DNA from: Candidatus Peregrinibacteria bacterium GW2011_GWA2_33_10
Lineage (GTDB): Bacteria; Patescibacteriota; Gracilibacteria; UBA1369; GWC2-33-13
DNA: 64,000 nucleotides
Direction of reading: 5' to 3'
NCBI GenBank assembly: GCA_000989565.1
Contig: LBOO01000010.1
Span: forward strand, 24,819-88,818
Shown: in pieces, positions 36,450 through 47,931 of the stretch
Layout of the letters: each line of letters starts with the position of its first letter
How positions within the stretch are numbered: position 1 is the first letter of the stretch
Position numbers and translations under genes: made by a program
Notes under the pieces: generated by a model
Databases searched by the model: none
What the model saw: the letters and a program-made list of their open reading frames with translations, nothing else
Told to the model about the DNA's origin: nothing

Positions 36450-37328
36450 ATGCATATTTGTCATGTTTTACAACAAGGTTTGGAGGAGCAGAAGAAGCTT
36501 TTGGATGAGATTAAAGAGCTTCGCGGGCAAATAGAGGATATTGAGACTGTTTCAGAGTTTATGAATAAAAAAATCGAAGCAGAGAGAAGATTGGTTGAAA
36601 TTGTTGATGGTTTAACGGTTTTACAAAAAGAGTGCGAGGGAAGGAAATTGAATTTTAAGGAGGAATTGTTGCAGTATTTGGGAGGGAAGGAAAAAGATTG
36701 GGAGTTTGGGTTTGATGAGGATGGGTATGTGGTTAAGATAAGAAGAGCTGATGCGCATTATGAAGTTCCTTTAAAAAATATTAATTTGAATTTTTTATTT
36801 TTAGATCATTTGGAATCCTTGGATTTGAGTAATACAAATTTAAATAGTGTAAATTTTAATAAAAATAATGTTAGTAATTTGAATTTAGATAATACTAATG
36901 TATTTTTCCCTTTTTTTGATTTAGGACAATTTAGAAATATGGAATTTTTAAATCTTAGTTATGCAAAAGTGGATAAATTAATTTTAAATAATAATAATAA
37001 TAAATTAAAGAGTTTAGTTTTATATGGATGTAAATTGAAAGAGGAGGTTTTAGATGTTTCAGAAATTTTGAATTTAGAGATCTTAGATATTTCAGAAACT
37101 TATGTTAAAGATGTAAAATTTGAAAATCCCAATCTTAAAGAATTGTATATGGAGAATACGAAACTTAGCAGGAAAAAACTTGATATTAGTGAATTATATA
37201 ATTTAGTTAGAATAAATATAGAAGGTTCTGATATTAGTGAATTATATATTTCGAAAGATCAGGAAAAGAAAATAAAAGATAAAAAATTGCAAATCAGTGT
37301 CAGTGAATCTCAATCATTGATCTCTTGA
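36450..37328 (+). CDS. Leucine-rich-repeat-like protein with coiled-coil start
   Basis: 292 residues. A coiled-coil N-terminus (about 10-60) is followed by a segment HYEVPLKNINLNFLFLDHLE and short LRR-like units rich in Leu and Asn: LESLDLSNTNLNSVNFN, VSNLNLDNTNV, MEFLNLSYAKVDKLIL, LKSLVLYGCKL, NLEILDISETYVKDV. No signal peptide. Such repeats bind proteins. It stands 18 bp after the frameshifted gene, possibly one operon. It has no recognised effector domain. Confidence 0.6.
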   Translation: MHICHVLQQGLEEQKKLLDEIKELRGQIEDIETVSEFMNKKIEAERRLVEIVDGLTVLQKECEGRKLNFKEELLQYLGGKEKDWEFGFDEDGYVVKIRRADAHYEVPLKNINLNFLFLDHLESLDLSNTNLNSVNFNKNNVSNLNLDNTNVFFPFFDLGQFRNMEFLNLSYAKVDKLILNNNNNKLKSLVLYGCKLKEEVLDVSEILNLEILDISETYVKDVKFENPNLKELYMENTKLSRKKLDISELYNLVRINIEGSDISELYISKDQEKKIKDKKLQISVSESQSLIS

Positions 37329-37379
37329 GAAATATTAAAACTTTCGTTATTTTTGTTACGTTCATAAAACAAATTTACC

Positions 37380-38567
37380 ATGAAAATCGGTTTTAAGACT
37401 TTGGGTTGTAAGGTCAATAAATATGAATCCGATAAAATTGCGGCAATTTTATCAAAAAAACATGAGATTAAATCAAAAACTGAAAATTTGGATATTTGTA
37501 TCATCAATACTTGTACGGTTACGCATATCGCTGATAGAAAGTCGCGTCAGGCCATAAGGCAGATCAAACAAAACAATCCGATGGCTAAGATTATTGTTTT
37601 TGGTTGCGGGGCGCGTAAAAAAGATAATATTTATATTGAAATGCCAGAAATTGATCATGTTTTCGCGACTTATGATGAAGTAATCAATTTTTTATCTTCG
37701 GATAAAGATATTGATGATTTTGAAAATTTTAATGGTTCTCGAACACGTGTTCTTCTAAAAATCCAGGATGGCTGCGATAATTATTGCAGTTATTGTATTA
37801 TTCCTTTTGTCAGAGGAAAAGCTACAAGCTATCCTGAAAGGAGGGTTATTTCCGAATGTTTGGCACGGGAGAAACAGGGATTTAAAGAATTGGTGATTAC
37901 CGGAGTTAATATTGGAGAATGGAAAAATCAGGAAAAAAATCTTTCTTATTTATTAAAAAAGATTTTGGATAATACAAAAGAGATGAGAATCAGAATTTCG
38001 TCAATCGAGCCCGTGCATTTTGATGATGAGTTTTATTCGTTATTTAATAATCCCCGACTCTGTGGCCACGTGCATTTATCTTTGCAGTCAGGAAGTAATA
38101 AAATTTTAGAAAAAATGCGGCGCAGATATACTACGGATCAATATGAATCCATTTGTAATAATTTGCGTAAAATTCGGCCTGATATCGCGATCACAACTGA
38201 TTTAATTATTGGCTATCCGGGAGAAGATGAATCTTTTTTTAATGAGAGTAAATTATTTTGTGAAAAAATGAAATTTTCCAAGATTCATGTGTTTAAATTT
38301 TCAAGCAGAATAGGCACTATCGCGGAAAAATTAAAAGATATTGTTTCTGATGATGAAAAAAACAAACGAGCAAAAATAATGAGAGATTTATCTGTAAAAT
38401 TGGAAAAAGAATTTAGGAAAAATAATGCGGGAAAAGAAAAAGTTGTGCTGGTTGAAAGCAAAATCGGGAAAAAAAGGTATATTGGGTATACAGATAATTA
38501 TATTCGGGTGGAGGTTTTTAGTGAGAGGGATGTGAGGGGGGAATTTGTGGTTGGGAGGATAGAGTAA
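37380..38567 (+). CDS. mtaB: tRNA methylthiotransferase MtaB (ms2t6A)
   Basis: 395 residues. The UPF0004 N-terminal domain has FKTLGCKVNKYES and IINTCTVTHIADRKSRQ with the three auxiliary-cluster cysteines. The radical SAM motif CDNYCSYC (CX3CX2C) is followed by the family marker IIPFVRGKATSYP and TGVNIGEW. A C-terminal TRAM-like part ends the protein. It methylthiolates t6A37 in tRNAs reading ANN codons. The NKYES and RGKATSYP forms favour MtaB over MiaB. Confidence 0.9.
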   Translation: MKIGFKTLGCKVNKYESDKIAAILSKKHEIKSKTENLDICIINTCTVTHIADRKSRQAIRQIKQNNPMAKIIVFGCGARKKDNIYIEMPEIDHVFATYDEVINFLSSDKDIDDFENFNGSRTRVLLKIQDGCDNYCSYCIIPFVRGKATSYPERRVISECLAREKQGFKELVITGVNIGEWKNQEKNLSYLLKKILDNTKEMRIRISSIEPVHFDDEFYSLFNNPRLCGHVHLSLQSGSNKILEKMRRRYTTDQYESICNNLRKIRPDIAITTDLIIGYPGEDESFFNESKLFCEKMKFSKIHVFKFSSRIGTIAEKLKDIVSDDEKNKRAKIMRDLSVKLEKEFRKNNAGKEKVVLVESKIGKKRYIGYTDNYIRVEVFSERDVRGEFVVGRIE

Positions 38568-38627
38568 TCCGTAAATAGAATAATTTATATAATAAAAAAA
38601 TTCCTTTTGCGGATTTATTTGATCTAC

Positions 38628-39272
38628 TTACAATCCCAATTTTTTTCTAATTTCATCAGCTTCAGATTGATCTTGTTTGGCTTTTTCTTCGGCAACGACC
38701 GCTGCTTCTATGTCGTGCCAGTCTTCAACGTGTTTGCGCTCCAATTTTTCCAGTTGTTCACCGTGTTTTTCCGATAATTCAGTGAATTTTTCCTGTTCTT
38801 CCTCCAAAATTTTCATTAATTCATCAATTTGAAACTGGCTTAATTTTGGGAGAGATTTGATTATTTTTACTTTTTCATCTTTGGTAAGTGAAATTGATCC
38901 TGCAAGAAGTCTCAAAAAGCGTACTTCATCAAATTTTAAATTATGAGAGGGCAGTTTTATATTGGTTTTAAAATCATTCAACATTTTTCCAAATGTATAT
39001 TTTGGCTTATTATCATCTGTCGGAGGTTGTGTGACAGGTGGTTGAGGTATCATACCGCCGGGATTGAATCCTGCTCCCGCAGGTGGATTAAATGCTCCCT
39101 GAGGCGGGAATCCGGAAAAATTTTGAGGGTTGAAATTTTGTCCAAAATTTTGTTGCATTTGATTAGAATTCATAGTGTCATCGAAATTATCCGCCTTTAT
39201 ATTTTGAAATGGATTTGCGTTATTTTGATTATTTTGCTGGTTTCCCTGTTGTGAGCCTTGAGTATTGTCCAT
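38628..39272 (-). CDS. Asn/Gln/Pro-rich protein with conserved helical C-terminus
   Basis: 214 residues. The first 80 are low-complexity Gln/Asn then Pro/Gly/Phe (GFPPQGAFNPPAGAG). The C-terminal about 120 residues form a helical domain: LLAGSISLTKDEKVKIIKSL, LSQFQIDELMKILEEEQEKF, EHGEQLEKLERKHVEDWHDIE-type coil. The same order occurs in the protein at 49668-50120 (LILGTESMNDDERQYWF ... MTPDQIEKLKKILIHEKEQL ... NHASEWDAF), so they are paralogues. Function unknown. Confidence 0.6.
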   Translation of the reverse strand: MDNTQGSQQGNQQNNQNNANPFQNIKADNFDDTMNSNQMQQNFGQNFNPQNFSGFPPQGAFNPPAGAGFNPGGMIPQPPVTQPPTDDNKPKYTFGKMLNDFKTNIKLPSHNLKFDEVRFLRLLAGSISLTKDEKVKIIKSLPKLSQFQIDELMKILEEEQEKFTELSEKHGEQLEKLERKHVEDWHDIEAAVVAEEKAKQDQSEADEIRKKLGL

Positions 39273-39347
39273 GTAAAATTATGTATTATGAATTATTAGA
39301 GATATTATTATAGTGTATTTATGTGAAAAATCAAGCAAATGCGTAAC

Positions 39348-39908
39348 TTAATTGGCGCGTTCGGAGTAGAGTCCGGTTTCGGTGTTGATACGGATTACAT
39401 CACCTTCTTTAATAAATAAAGGAACTCTTAATGTATACCCTGTTTCAGTAACCGCTTCTTTTTGAGCATTACCGGCTGTATCACCTTTCGCGCCGGGTTC
39501 GGCCTGCGCTACTTTCAAATCTACTTTTGGTGGCAGAATAACGCCTTTAGCTGTGCCATCCAAATACATAATATAATATTCCAAACCTTCAATTAAAAAA
39601 TATTTTTGATCTCCAATTACATTTTCACTGAATTCAAATTGGCTAAAGTCATCGATATCCATAAAAATATAACCGGATCCATCATTATATAAATATTGAG
39701 CTTTTTTCTTTTCAATACTCACTTCTTCCAAATTTTCCCCTGATTTGATTGTAAACTCAGAAATACCATTCGTTAAAAGATTACGGCATTTTAAAATATA
39801 AATTCCGGCACCTCTGGCTTGTTTTACAAAACCTTGTTTTAAAACAATCCACTTTTGTCCCTGATAAACAAATGCTGCGTCTTTTTTGGCTTCAGAAACA
39901 TTGATCAT
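39348..39908 (-). CDS. efp: Elongation factor P, Arg at the loop tip
   Basis: 186 residues with all three EF-P domains. The central OB fold includes YIFMDIDDFSQFEF, and the C-terminal signature is KGDTAGNAQKEAVTETG with VPLFIKEGDVIRINTETGLY. EF-P rescues ribosomes stalled at polyproline. The loop that reaches the peptidyl centre reads VKQARGAGIY: the residue at the place of Lys34 of the E. coli protein is Arg32. Arg-type EF-Ps in other bacteria are rhamnosylated by EarP; no earP lies in the window. The gene product with polyproline surface proteins (GNMPPPPD repeats) makes functional EF-P relevant here. Confidence 0.88.
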   Translation of the reverse strand: MINVSEAKKDAAFVYQGQKWIVLKQGFVKQARGAGIYILKCRNLLTNGISEFTIKSGENLEEVSIEKKKAQYLYNDGSGYIFMDIDDFSQFEFSENVIGDQKYFLIEGLEYYIMYLDGTAKGVILPPKVDLKVAQAEPGAKGDTAGNAQKEAVTETGYTLRVPLFIKEGDVIRINTETGLYSERAN

Positions 39909-40047
39909 ATAGAAGGGTTAAAACTTTTTAAATTTTTAATAATTAAATCTACTTTACTGTATTTCTTTGGCTGTGCCATTCGTAGTGCGGCCGTTAGTAT
40001 ACGTATAAATACTCACCTTTATTGCCCTTCTTCTCCTGCGCGAAGAA

Positions 40048-40123
40048 TGGTGGAGCCTACTGGATTCGAACCAGTGGCCTTTCGCACGTCAAGCGAACGC
40101 TCTACCAACTGAGCTAAGACTCC
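40048..40123 (-). tRNA. tRNA-Val (GAC)
   Basis: 76 nt. The 7-bp acceptor stem GGAGTCT/AGGCTCC has one G-U pair; D arm GCTCAGTTGGTAGAGC; anticodon stem TTCGC/GCGAA with loop TTGACGT giving anticodon GAC; T arm with GGTTCGAATCC; CCA is encoded. All canonical elements are present. Confidence 0.95.
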
Positions 40124-40269
40124 GATATTCGGAATTATTCTATTTATTTTAAATTAAAAAGGCAAGTAACTAAATAATTCGTAAGTTGTTTAATAATTTT
40201 TTAATAATTTTTTAATGTTTATTTGATAAGACTAAAGCATTATCAATATCTAAATTATTAATTTCGTAT

Positions 40270-40947
40270 ATGATTAAATATTTTTTAAATTTTATTTTTC
40301 CGGAGAGATGTATTTTTTGTCGCAAACTTGGAGGATATATATGCAGTGAATGTGATAAAAATTTTATTGAGGTCAAACCACAAATTTGTTATTTTTGCGA
40401 GGAAGTTTCCGTGTTTGGAAAAATTTGTCCAAGATGCAAAAATTTTTTTTCTTTTGATAATTTATTTATTTGTTATCGATATAAATTTTTTTTAAAAAAA
40501 TTGCTTTTAAATTTTAAATATAATTTTCGCAGTATTCTGGCTAAAAAATGCGCTTTGCTTATTTATAAACGGATAAAAGAGATTAATTTCAAAAATTGTT
40601 TGATTTGCTATGTTCCGAGTGATAAAAAAAGATTCAGATGGCGGGGATTTTGTCATACTCAACTAATCGCGCGATATTTAAGCGATTATTTGGATTTAGA
40701 ATGTAAAGATATTTTAGAAAAAAAAGTTAATTCTGATTTTCAGTCGCGTTTAGATCGTGGCGCAAGAATGAGTAATATTAAAGGTAAATTTTCAGTCAGA
40801 TTCAATTGCAATATTGTAAATAAAAATATCATTCTAATTGACGATGTTGTGAGTACCGGCTCTACATTGAATGAATGCGCGAAAGCGCTGAGAAACGCAG
40901 GCGCGAGGAGGGTTTTCGCTGTGGTGATGGGGAGTAATAAAGGTTAG
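40270..40947 (+). CDS. comF: ComF-family phosphoribosyltransferase-like protein
   Basis: 225 residues. An N-terminal zinc-ribbon pair region CIFCRKLGGYICSEC and CYFCEEVSVFGKICPRC precedes a phosphoribosyltransferase fold with the PRPP loop IILIDDVVSTGSTLNECAKAL and GARRVFAVV. Family members act in DNA uptake for natural transformation (ComFC). An RGFCHTQLIARYLS stretch matches the flexible loop. No other competence gene lies in the window. Confidence 0.9.
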   Translation: MIKYFLNFIFPERCIFCRKLGGYICSECDKNFIEVKPQICYFCEEVSVFGKICPRCKNFFSFDNLFICYRYKFFLKKLLLNFKYNFRSILAKKCALLIYKRIKEINFKNCLICYVPSDKKRFRWRGFCHTQLIARYLSDYLDLECKDILEKKVNSDFQSRLDRGARMSNIKGKFSVRFNCNIVNKNIILIDDVVSTGSTLNECAKALRNAGARRVFAVVMGSNKG

Positions 40948-41029
40948 TAACCCTTATTGGGATAATGTGATAAAAAATACAGATTTTTAATTGTATTTCC
41001 ACTTACGGGTTACAAGGCTATTTGTCTCG

Positions 41030-41058
41030 TTGCTTTATAATTACTTCTACCTTATAAT
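41030..41058 (+). promoter_or_regulatory. Promoter of the first glycosyltransferase
   Basis: TTGCTT (41030-41035), a 17-bp spacer and TATAAT (41053-41058), 26 bp before the ATG at 41084. Confidence 0.6.
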
Positions 41059-41083
41059 TGCTTTACTTTAATCAATTTTTCCT

Positions 41084-42235
41084 ATGATTATAGGAATTGA
41101 CGCATCAAGATATGATGCTAAAGAAAAAACCGGAGTGGAATTTTATTCTAAATATATTATTGATGAATTGATAAAGTCCGCTCAAAAACAGAAGACTCAT
41201 CAGTTGCGATTTTATAGTCCGTACAGGCTTCCGCGCAGATGCGGACAGGAATTGAACGGAAGCCGTATTTTAGATGAAAATATTCTCATCGGCCAAAGAA
41301 TAATTCCTTTTAAAAGATTGTGGACGCAATTTCGGCTTTCTTGGGAAATGAGAAATAAAGCTCCTGATTTGTTGTTTGTGCCTTCTCATACTTTACCGAT
41401 TTTTCATCCTAAAAAAACAGTTATTACAATTCATGATGTGGCTTTTATATTCTTTAAAAAAGCATATAGCTTTTTTCAATATCATTATTTGATGTGGTCG
41501 ACAAAATACGCGTGTAAAAGAGCAACAAAGATTATTGTCCCGAGTCAAGCGACGAAAGATGATTTAGTTGGTTTTTTCAGATGCCGCGAAGATAAAATCG
41601 CTGTTATTCATCATGGAGTGGATTTTGATTTCAAGAGTGAAATCACTAAAAATAAAGAAAAACAAATTTTAAAACAATTTAAATTATATAAGAAAAAGTT
41701 TATATTTTTTGTGGGCAGGATTGAAACAAAGAAAAATTTGGAAAATATTATTGAAGCTTTTTCAGAATACAAAGAAAGGTATGATCATGATATTTTACTG
41801 GTGCTCGCCGGCAAAAGAGGAATAGGGTTTAAGAGCATTTGGCAGAAAATTGTGGAAAAAAATTTGATTACGGATATTTTTCTGCCCGGTTATGTTACTG
41901 AAGAGGAAAAAGATGTTTTAATAAAAAATGCTCAGTTTTTTATTTTTATTTCTCTTTATGAAGGCTTTGGATTTCCGATTTTGGAAGCTTTTAGAGCAAA
42001 AACTCCGGTTTTAACGGCAAATACTTCCGCGATGAAAGAAATCGCCGAAGACGCAGCAATGAGAGTAAATCCAACGAGTATAAATGAAATTGCGCAGGGA
42101 ATAAATAAAATTTTAAATGATGAAGTTTTTAGAAGATTTTTAATCACTAAAGGAGAAGAAAGATTGAAGAGTTTTGATTGGGGAGATGCGGGGAGGATGA
42201 CGTGGAGAGTTGTAACGGAGGTGAGTGATTCGTAA
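41084..42235 (+). CDS. Glycosyltransferase family 4
   Basis: 383 residues, GT-B fold. The N-terminal domain begins MIIGIDASRYDAKEKTGVEF and has TVITIHDVAF. The C-terminal nucleotide-sugar domain has FIFFVGRIETKKNLENIIEA and FISLYEGFGFPILEAFRAKTP (EX7E-type motif), with PVLTANTSAMKEIAEDAA. It transfers a sugar from a nucleotide donor in exopolysaccharide or glycan synthesis; donor and acceptor unknown. The stop codon lies inside a (TAATYCG)-type short repeat. Confidence 0.9.
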   Translation: MIIGIDASRYDAKEKTGVEFYSKYIIDELIKSAQKQKTHQLRFYSPYRLPRRCGQELNGSRILDENILIGQRIIPFKRLWTQFRLSWEMRNKAPDLLFVPSHTLPIFHPKKTVITIHDVAFIFFKKAYSFFQYHYLMWSTKYACKRATKIIVPSQATKDDLVGFFRCREDKIAVIHHGVDFDFKSEITKNKEKQILKQFKLYKKKFIFFVGRIETKKNLENIIEAFSEYKERYDHDILLVLAGKRGIGFKSIWQKIVEKNLITDIFLPGYVTEEEKDVLIKNAQFFIFISLYEGFGFPILEAFRAKTPVLTANTSAMKEIAEDAAMRVNPTSINEIAQGINKILNDEVFRRFLITKGEERLKSFDWGDAGRMTWRVVTEVSDS

Positions 42236-42264
42236 TCCGTGATTCGTAATCCGTAATTCGTAAA
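42227..42264 (+). repeat. Short tandem TAATTCG/TAATCCG repeats
   Basis: Four to five degenerate copies of a 7-9 bp unit (GATTCGTAATCC, GTAATTCG) start in the last codons of the first glycosyltransferase and cover its stop. A like repeat lies at 43413-43446 at the end of the next gene. Confidence 0.7.
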
Positions 42265-42312
42265 TTGATTATTTATTATTAAATTATTCCTTTTACTAAT
42301 TACGCTCTATAT

Positions 42313-43431
42313 ATGAAAAATAATCCTAGATTAAAAATAGCGCTTGTGCATGAATATCTTGTGAAGCTTGGGGGGGCGGAGAAGGTTTTGGCTGTTTTTG
42401 CCGAGATGTTTCCGGATGCTCCCATTTTTACGATGTTGTATGACGAAAAAATATGCGGGAAAGTTTTTCCGAAAGAAAGAATCAAAGTAAGCGGTTTAAA
42501 TAAATTGCCTGAATTTATCAAGAATAAACGCAGGTATTTATTTCCTTTGATGCCAAAAACAATCGAAAATTTTGATTTCAGCGATTATGATATTGTTATA
42601 AGTTCAAACAGCGCTTACTGCCATGGGATTATCACTAATTCCAATACTTTTCATATATGTTATTGCCACTCTCCAATGCGTTATGCTTGGGATTGGTATC
42701 ACGAATATAAAGATGAGCAAAGAGTAGGTTTTTTTAAAAAAATGATTATTTCTTATTTAATGAAAAAAATCAGGATTTGGGATAAAGCCGCTTCTGACCG
42801 GCCTGATGTTTACATCGCAAATTCAAAAAATGTGCAAAACAGATTGAAAAAATATTATCGCACCAATTCTTTAATTATTTATCCGCCTGTTGATATCAAT
42901 AGATTTAAAGTACAAAAAACGCATGAGGACTATTTTCTGATTGTTTCCACTCTAACACCTTATAAAAAGATAGATTTAGCAATTAAATTATTTAATAAAA
43001 TAGGTAAAAAACTGATTATTATCGGTAGTGGCAATGAGATGCAATATTTAAAAAATATCTCTGAAAATAATATTGAATTTTTAGGTTATAAAAATGATCA
43101 GGAAGTTTCAGAATATATGCAGAATTGCAGAGCATTGATTTTCCCGGGGGAGGAAGATTTTGGAATCGCGCCAATTGAAGCACAAGCTTGCGGAAAACCG
43201 GTTTTGGGTTTGGAAAAAGGAGGTTTAAAAGAAACTATAATTTCGGGAAAAACAGGAGAGTTGTTTTCCGAACCAACAATTGAATCAATGGAAAACGCTT
43301 TGGCGAAATTGATTGATAATGAAAAATTTTATGATACAGAATTAATGAGAAAGAACGCGGAGAGGTTTGGGAAGGAAGTGTTTGTGGAGAGGATTAGGGA
43401 CATTATTAAAAGCGTAATTCGTAAACCGTAA
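42313..43431 (+). CDS. Glycosyltransferase family 4
   Basis: 372 residues. KIALVHEYLVKLGGAEKVLA and YCHSPMRYAWDWYHEYKDEQ in the N-terminal domain. The donor domain shows LIVSTLTPYKKIDLAIKLFN, IFPGEEDFGIAPIEAQACGKP (EX7E) and VLGLEKGGLKETI. It pairs with the preceding transferase and is likely part of surface-polysaccharide synthesis. The gene ends in a short repeat of the TAATTCG type. Confidence 0.9.
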   Translation: MKNNPRLKIALVHEYLVKLGGAEKVLAVFAEMFPDAPIFTMLYDEKICGKVFPKERIKVSGLNKLPEFIKNKRRYLFPLMPKTIENFDFSDYDIVISSNSAYCHGIITNSNTFHICYCHSPMRYAWDWYHEYKDEQRVGFFKKMIISYLMKKIRIWDKAASDRPDVYIANSKNVQNRLKKYYRTNSLIIYPPVDINRFKVQKTHEDYFLIVSTLTPYKKIDLAIKLFNKIGKKLIIIGSGNEMQYLKNISENNIEFLGYKNDQEVSEYMQNCRALIFPGEEDFGIAPIEAQACGKPVLGLEKGGLKETIISGKTGELFSEPTIESMENALAKLIDNEKFYDTELMRKNAERFGKEVFVERIRDIIKSVIRKP

Positions 43432-43446
43432 TCCGTAATTCGTAAA
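43413..43446 (+). repeat. Short tandem TAATTCG/TAATCCG repeats
   Basis: About four copies of the same degenerate unit as at 42227-42264, again spanning a stop codon (43429-43431) at the 3' end of a glycosyltransferase gene. Confidence 0.7.
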
Positions 43447-43521
43447 TGGAATTAGTTTTAATTTAGGGAATTGTAGGCTTCGAGGTTTAAGGTAGTAAGG
43501 ACTTTTAAGATTTTTATCGAG

Positions 43522-43550
43522 TTGTATTTTTTGATTTGCATTGTTATATT
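43522..43550 (+). promoter_or_regulatory. Promoter of dnaX
   Basis: TTGTAT (43522-43527), 17 bp and TATATT (43545-43550), about 20 bp before the ATG at 43570. Confidence 0.55.
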
Positions 43551-43569
43551 TTGATTACTTTATTTTTAA

Positions 43570-45132
43570 ATGAATGATATGAGTGAAATTTCTTTATATC
43601 GCAAGTATCGGCCGCAACGATTTTTCGATCTGGTTGGACAGGAGCATATTGTAAAAGTTTTAACTAACGGTGTAAAAACCAATAATGTTTCGCATGCTTA
43701 TTTATTTTGCGGACCTAGAGGAACGGGAAAAACTTCATGCGCAAGAATTGTGGCCAAGGTCTTAAATTGTACTGATGTAAAAGAGGGAGAGCCTTGCTTG
43801 GAATGTAATTTTTGTTTGGATACTCAAGAAGGCAAGCTTATTGATCTTCTGGAAATTGATGCTGCTTCGAATCGCGGAATTGATGAAATAAGAGAGATTA
43901 GGGAAAAAATCAAATTTCTTCCAACTCATGGCGGGAAAAAAATTTATATTATTGATGAGGTGCATATGTTGACGAAGGAAGCATTTAATGCGCTTTTAAA
44001 AACTCTGGAGGAACCGCCGACGCATGCTCATTTTATTTTAGCCACGACTGAATCACATAAAGTACCTGAGACAATTATTTCACGATGTCAGAGATTTGAT
44101 TTCCGCAGAATCAATGACACTGATATTATTAAACGCTTACAATTCATTGCTCATGAAGAAAATATCGAGGCTGAAGAAGATGCGTTAAAACTGATTGCCA
44201 AAAATGCGCAAGGGGGTTTGCGAGACGCGATTTCATTTTTAGAACAGATGGTTGATGGCGGGAAAATCACTCTGGACGGAGTAAAAGATAGTTTGGGATA
44301 TATTGGATTTAAGACCGTTGAACTGTTTTGTGAATATTTGTTTAAGAATGAAACTCATAAGCTTTTGGAAATTATTGATAATGCTTTTAAAGATGGCCAA
44401 GATTTAGTGTTTTTCGCTAAAGAAGCTATTGAAATTTTGAGAAAAAAAATGCTGCAGAAAATAAAAAATAATGAATTGACGGATATTTCGGATATTATTG
44501 AAAAAATAAACAATCTTCAGGAAGCTGTTTGGGGCTTGAAAGAAAGCCTTATTCCTCAACTGCCTTTAGAAATAGCGGTTATTAAATCGTGTTATAAAAA
44601 AGATCAAAAAAAAATCATAGAAAATAAGGAAAAAATCGGAAGTGATGAACTTATCACTAAAAAGTCTGAAATAAACGAAGGGAATAACTTAAAATTATCG
44701 GATTCAATCAGTATGGAAAGGGTACATAAGGGAATTGAAAGCAGTGAAAATCAGGAGAACGTAATATCTTTGAATGAGGAGCAGATTAAAAATAATTTCA
44801 CGCGAATTTTAGAACACATTAAAACTCCTTCAATTCGGCGTTCTTTCAATGAATCAAAATTGGATAAAATTAATGGAAGGGATTTAATTTTTGTATTCGG
44901 TTCAAATTTTCATTTGGAAAAAGTCAATAACGCAAAAGGAAAAGAAGAAATCAGTAATGCTTTTGAAGAAATTTTTGGCAAAGGAATTTTTATTCATTTG
45001 GAATATAGAGAATTATCGTTTGAAGCGAAAAACCATTGGAGAGAGGATGAAAAAATACAGGAAAATATGGAGAATAAGAATAAAGATTTGGCTAATTCGG
45101 TGCTGGATATTTTTGGCGGGGAAGTGATTTGA
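43570..45132 (+). CDS. dnaX: DNA polymerase III subunit gamma/tau
   Basis: 520 residues. The AAA+ clamp-loader domain has YRKYRPQRFFDLVGQEH, Walker A GPRGTGKTS, a zinc-binding cluster CTDVKEGEPCLECNFC, the Walker B and sensor segments IIDEVHMLTKEAFNALLKTL and TTESHKVPETIISRCQRF. A C-terminal collar and a shorter tail follow. It loads the sliding clamp on DNA. At 520 residues it is mid-length; I did not look for a tau/gamma frameshift site in detail. Confidence 0.95.
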   Translation: MNDMSEISLYRKYRPQRFFDLVGQEHIVKVLTNGVKTNNVSHAYLFCGPRGTGKTSCARIVAKVLNCTDVKEGEPCLECNFCLDTQEGKLIDLLEIDAASNRGIDEIREIREKIKFLPTHGGKKIYIIDEVHMLTKEAFNALLKTLEEPPTHAHFILATTESHKVPETIISRCQRFDFRRINDTDIIKRLQFIAHEENIEAEEDALKLIAKNAQGGLRDAISFLEQMVDGGKITLDGVKDSLGYIGFKTVELFCEYLFKNETHKLLEIIDNAFKDGQDLVFFAKEAIEILRKKMLQKIKNNELTDISDIIEKINNLQEAVWGLKESLIPQLPLEIAVIKSCYKKDQKKIIENKEKIGSDELITKKSEINEGNNLKLSDSISMERVHKGIESSENQENVISLNEEQIKNNFTRILEHIKTPSIRRSFNESKLDKINGRDLIFVFGSNFHLEKVNNAKGKEEISNAFEEIFGKGIFIHLEYRELSFEAKNHWREDEKIQENMENKNKDLANSVLDIFGGEVI

Positions 45133-45223
45133 GTAAGAATGTCCTTTTTGTTTATAAATCGCTTTCATGCGCTATTGTACCAGTTCAGGATTTCCGATTT
45201 TATTAATCCACTTTTTTTTCTTC

Positions 45224-47380
<2,157 letters not shown>

Positions 47381-47435
47381 TTAGTATAGCAAATTATGGA
47401 TTGGTTGGTAATTTATTTATGACCCGTCACAAATA

Positions 47436-47464
47436 TTGTTTTTTACCCTTTATTATGATAAAAT
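47436..47464 (+). promoter_or_regulatory. Promoter of the 47494 gene
   Basis: TTGTTT (47436-47441), 17 bp and TAAAAT (47459-47464) with an extended TGA before it, about 30 bp upstream of the ATG. Confidence 0.6.
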
Positions 47465-47493
47465 ATTAAGATTTTAATAAAACGCACTTTAAT

Positions 47494-47901
47494 ATGTCTG
47501 ACCAGAAATACAATCCATTATTTGATCCTAAAAATCAGGAAGTATTCAATGATTATGTTGTGCCTAAAGATTTGGTTAATAATCCGCCTATTGATCCTGA
47601 TGAATTTAATGATGAGGATCAGAAATTTTTGAAACATATTTTAAAATTAATTGAGGATAAAACTATTGATTTAATGACTCCTTCGACTCTTTACAATGAT
47701 AAAGTTTATGATGAATTATCTCCTGAAGGTAAAACTAAAGTCGAATTTGAAGCCGCTAATTTGCTAGCGAAAATAAGGCAGATTAAAAGTTTGTATGACG
47801 GAGGTTTTGAAAGGAGTTATCAACTGGAAAATCTGATTCGTAGCGTGAGGCTTTCCAAAGAGAGAATTGAGGAAATCAGAGGGGATGTGTTTATAATTTA
47901 A
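47494..47901 (+). CDS. Conserved-looking small cytoplasmic protein, unknown
   Basis: 135 residues, mostly acidic helical sequence (EFNDEDQKFLKHILKLIEDK, KTKVEFEAANLLAKIRQIKS, YQLENLIRSVRLSKERIEEI). No signal, no catalytic motif, no family known to me. It has its own promoter and may be co-transcribed with the next gene (30-bp gap). Confidence 0.6.
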   Translation: MSDQKYNPLFDPKNQEVFNDYVVPKDLVNNPPIDPDEFNDEDQKFLKHILKLIEDKTIDLMTPSTLYNDKVYDELSPEGKTKVEFEAANLLAKIRQIKSLYDGGFERSYQLENLIRSVRLSKERIEEIRGDVFII

Positions 47902-47931
47902 TTTTTTATTTTAATTTACTAAAATTGATAT

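Noticed and set aside
39855-40112. Forward reading frame across the tRNA
   Set aside because: Its end is the reverse of tRNA-Val, a common false gene.
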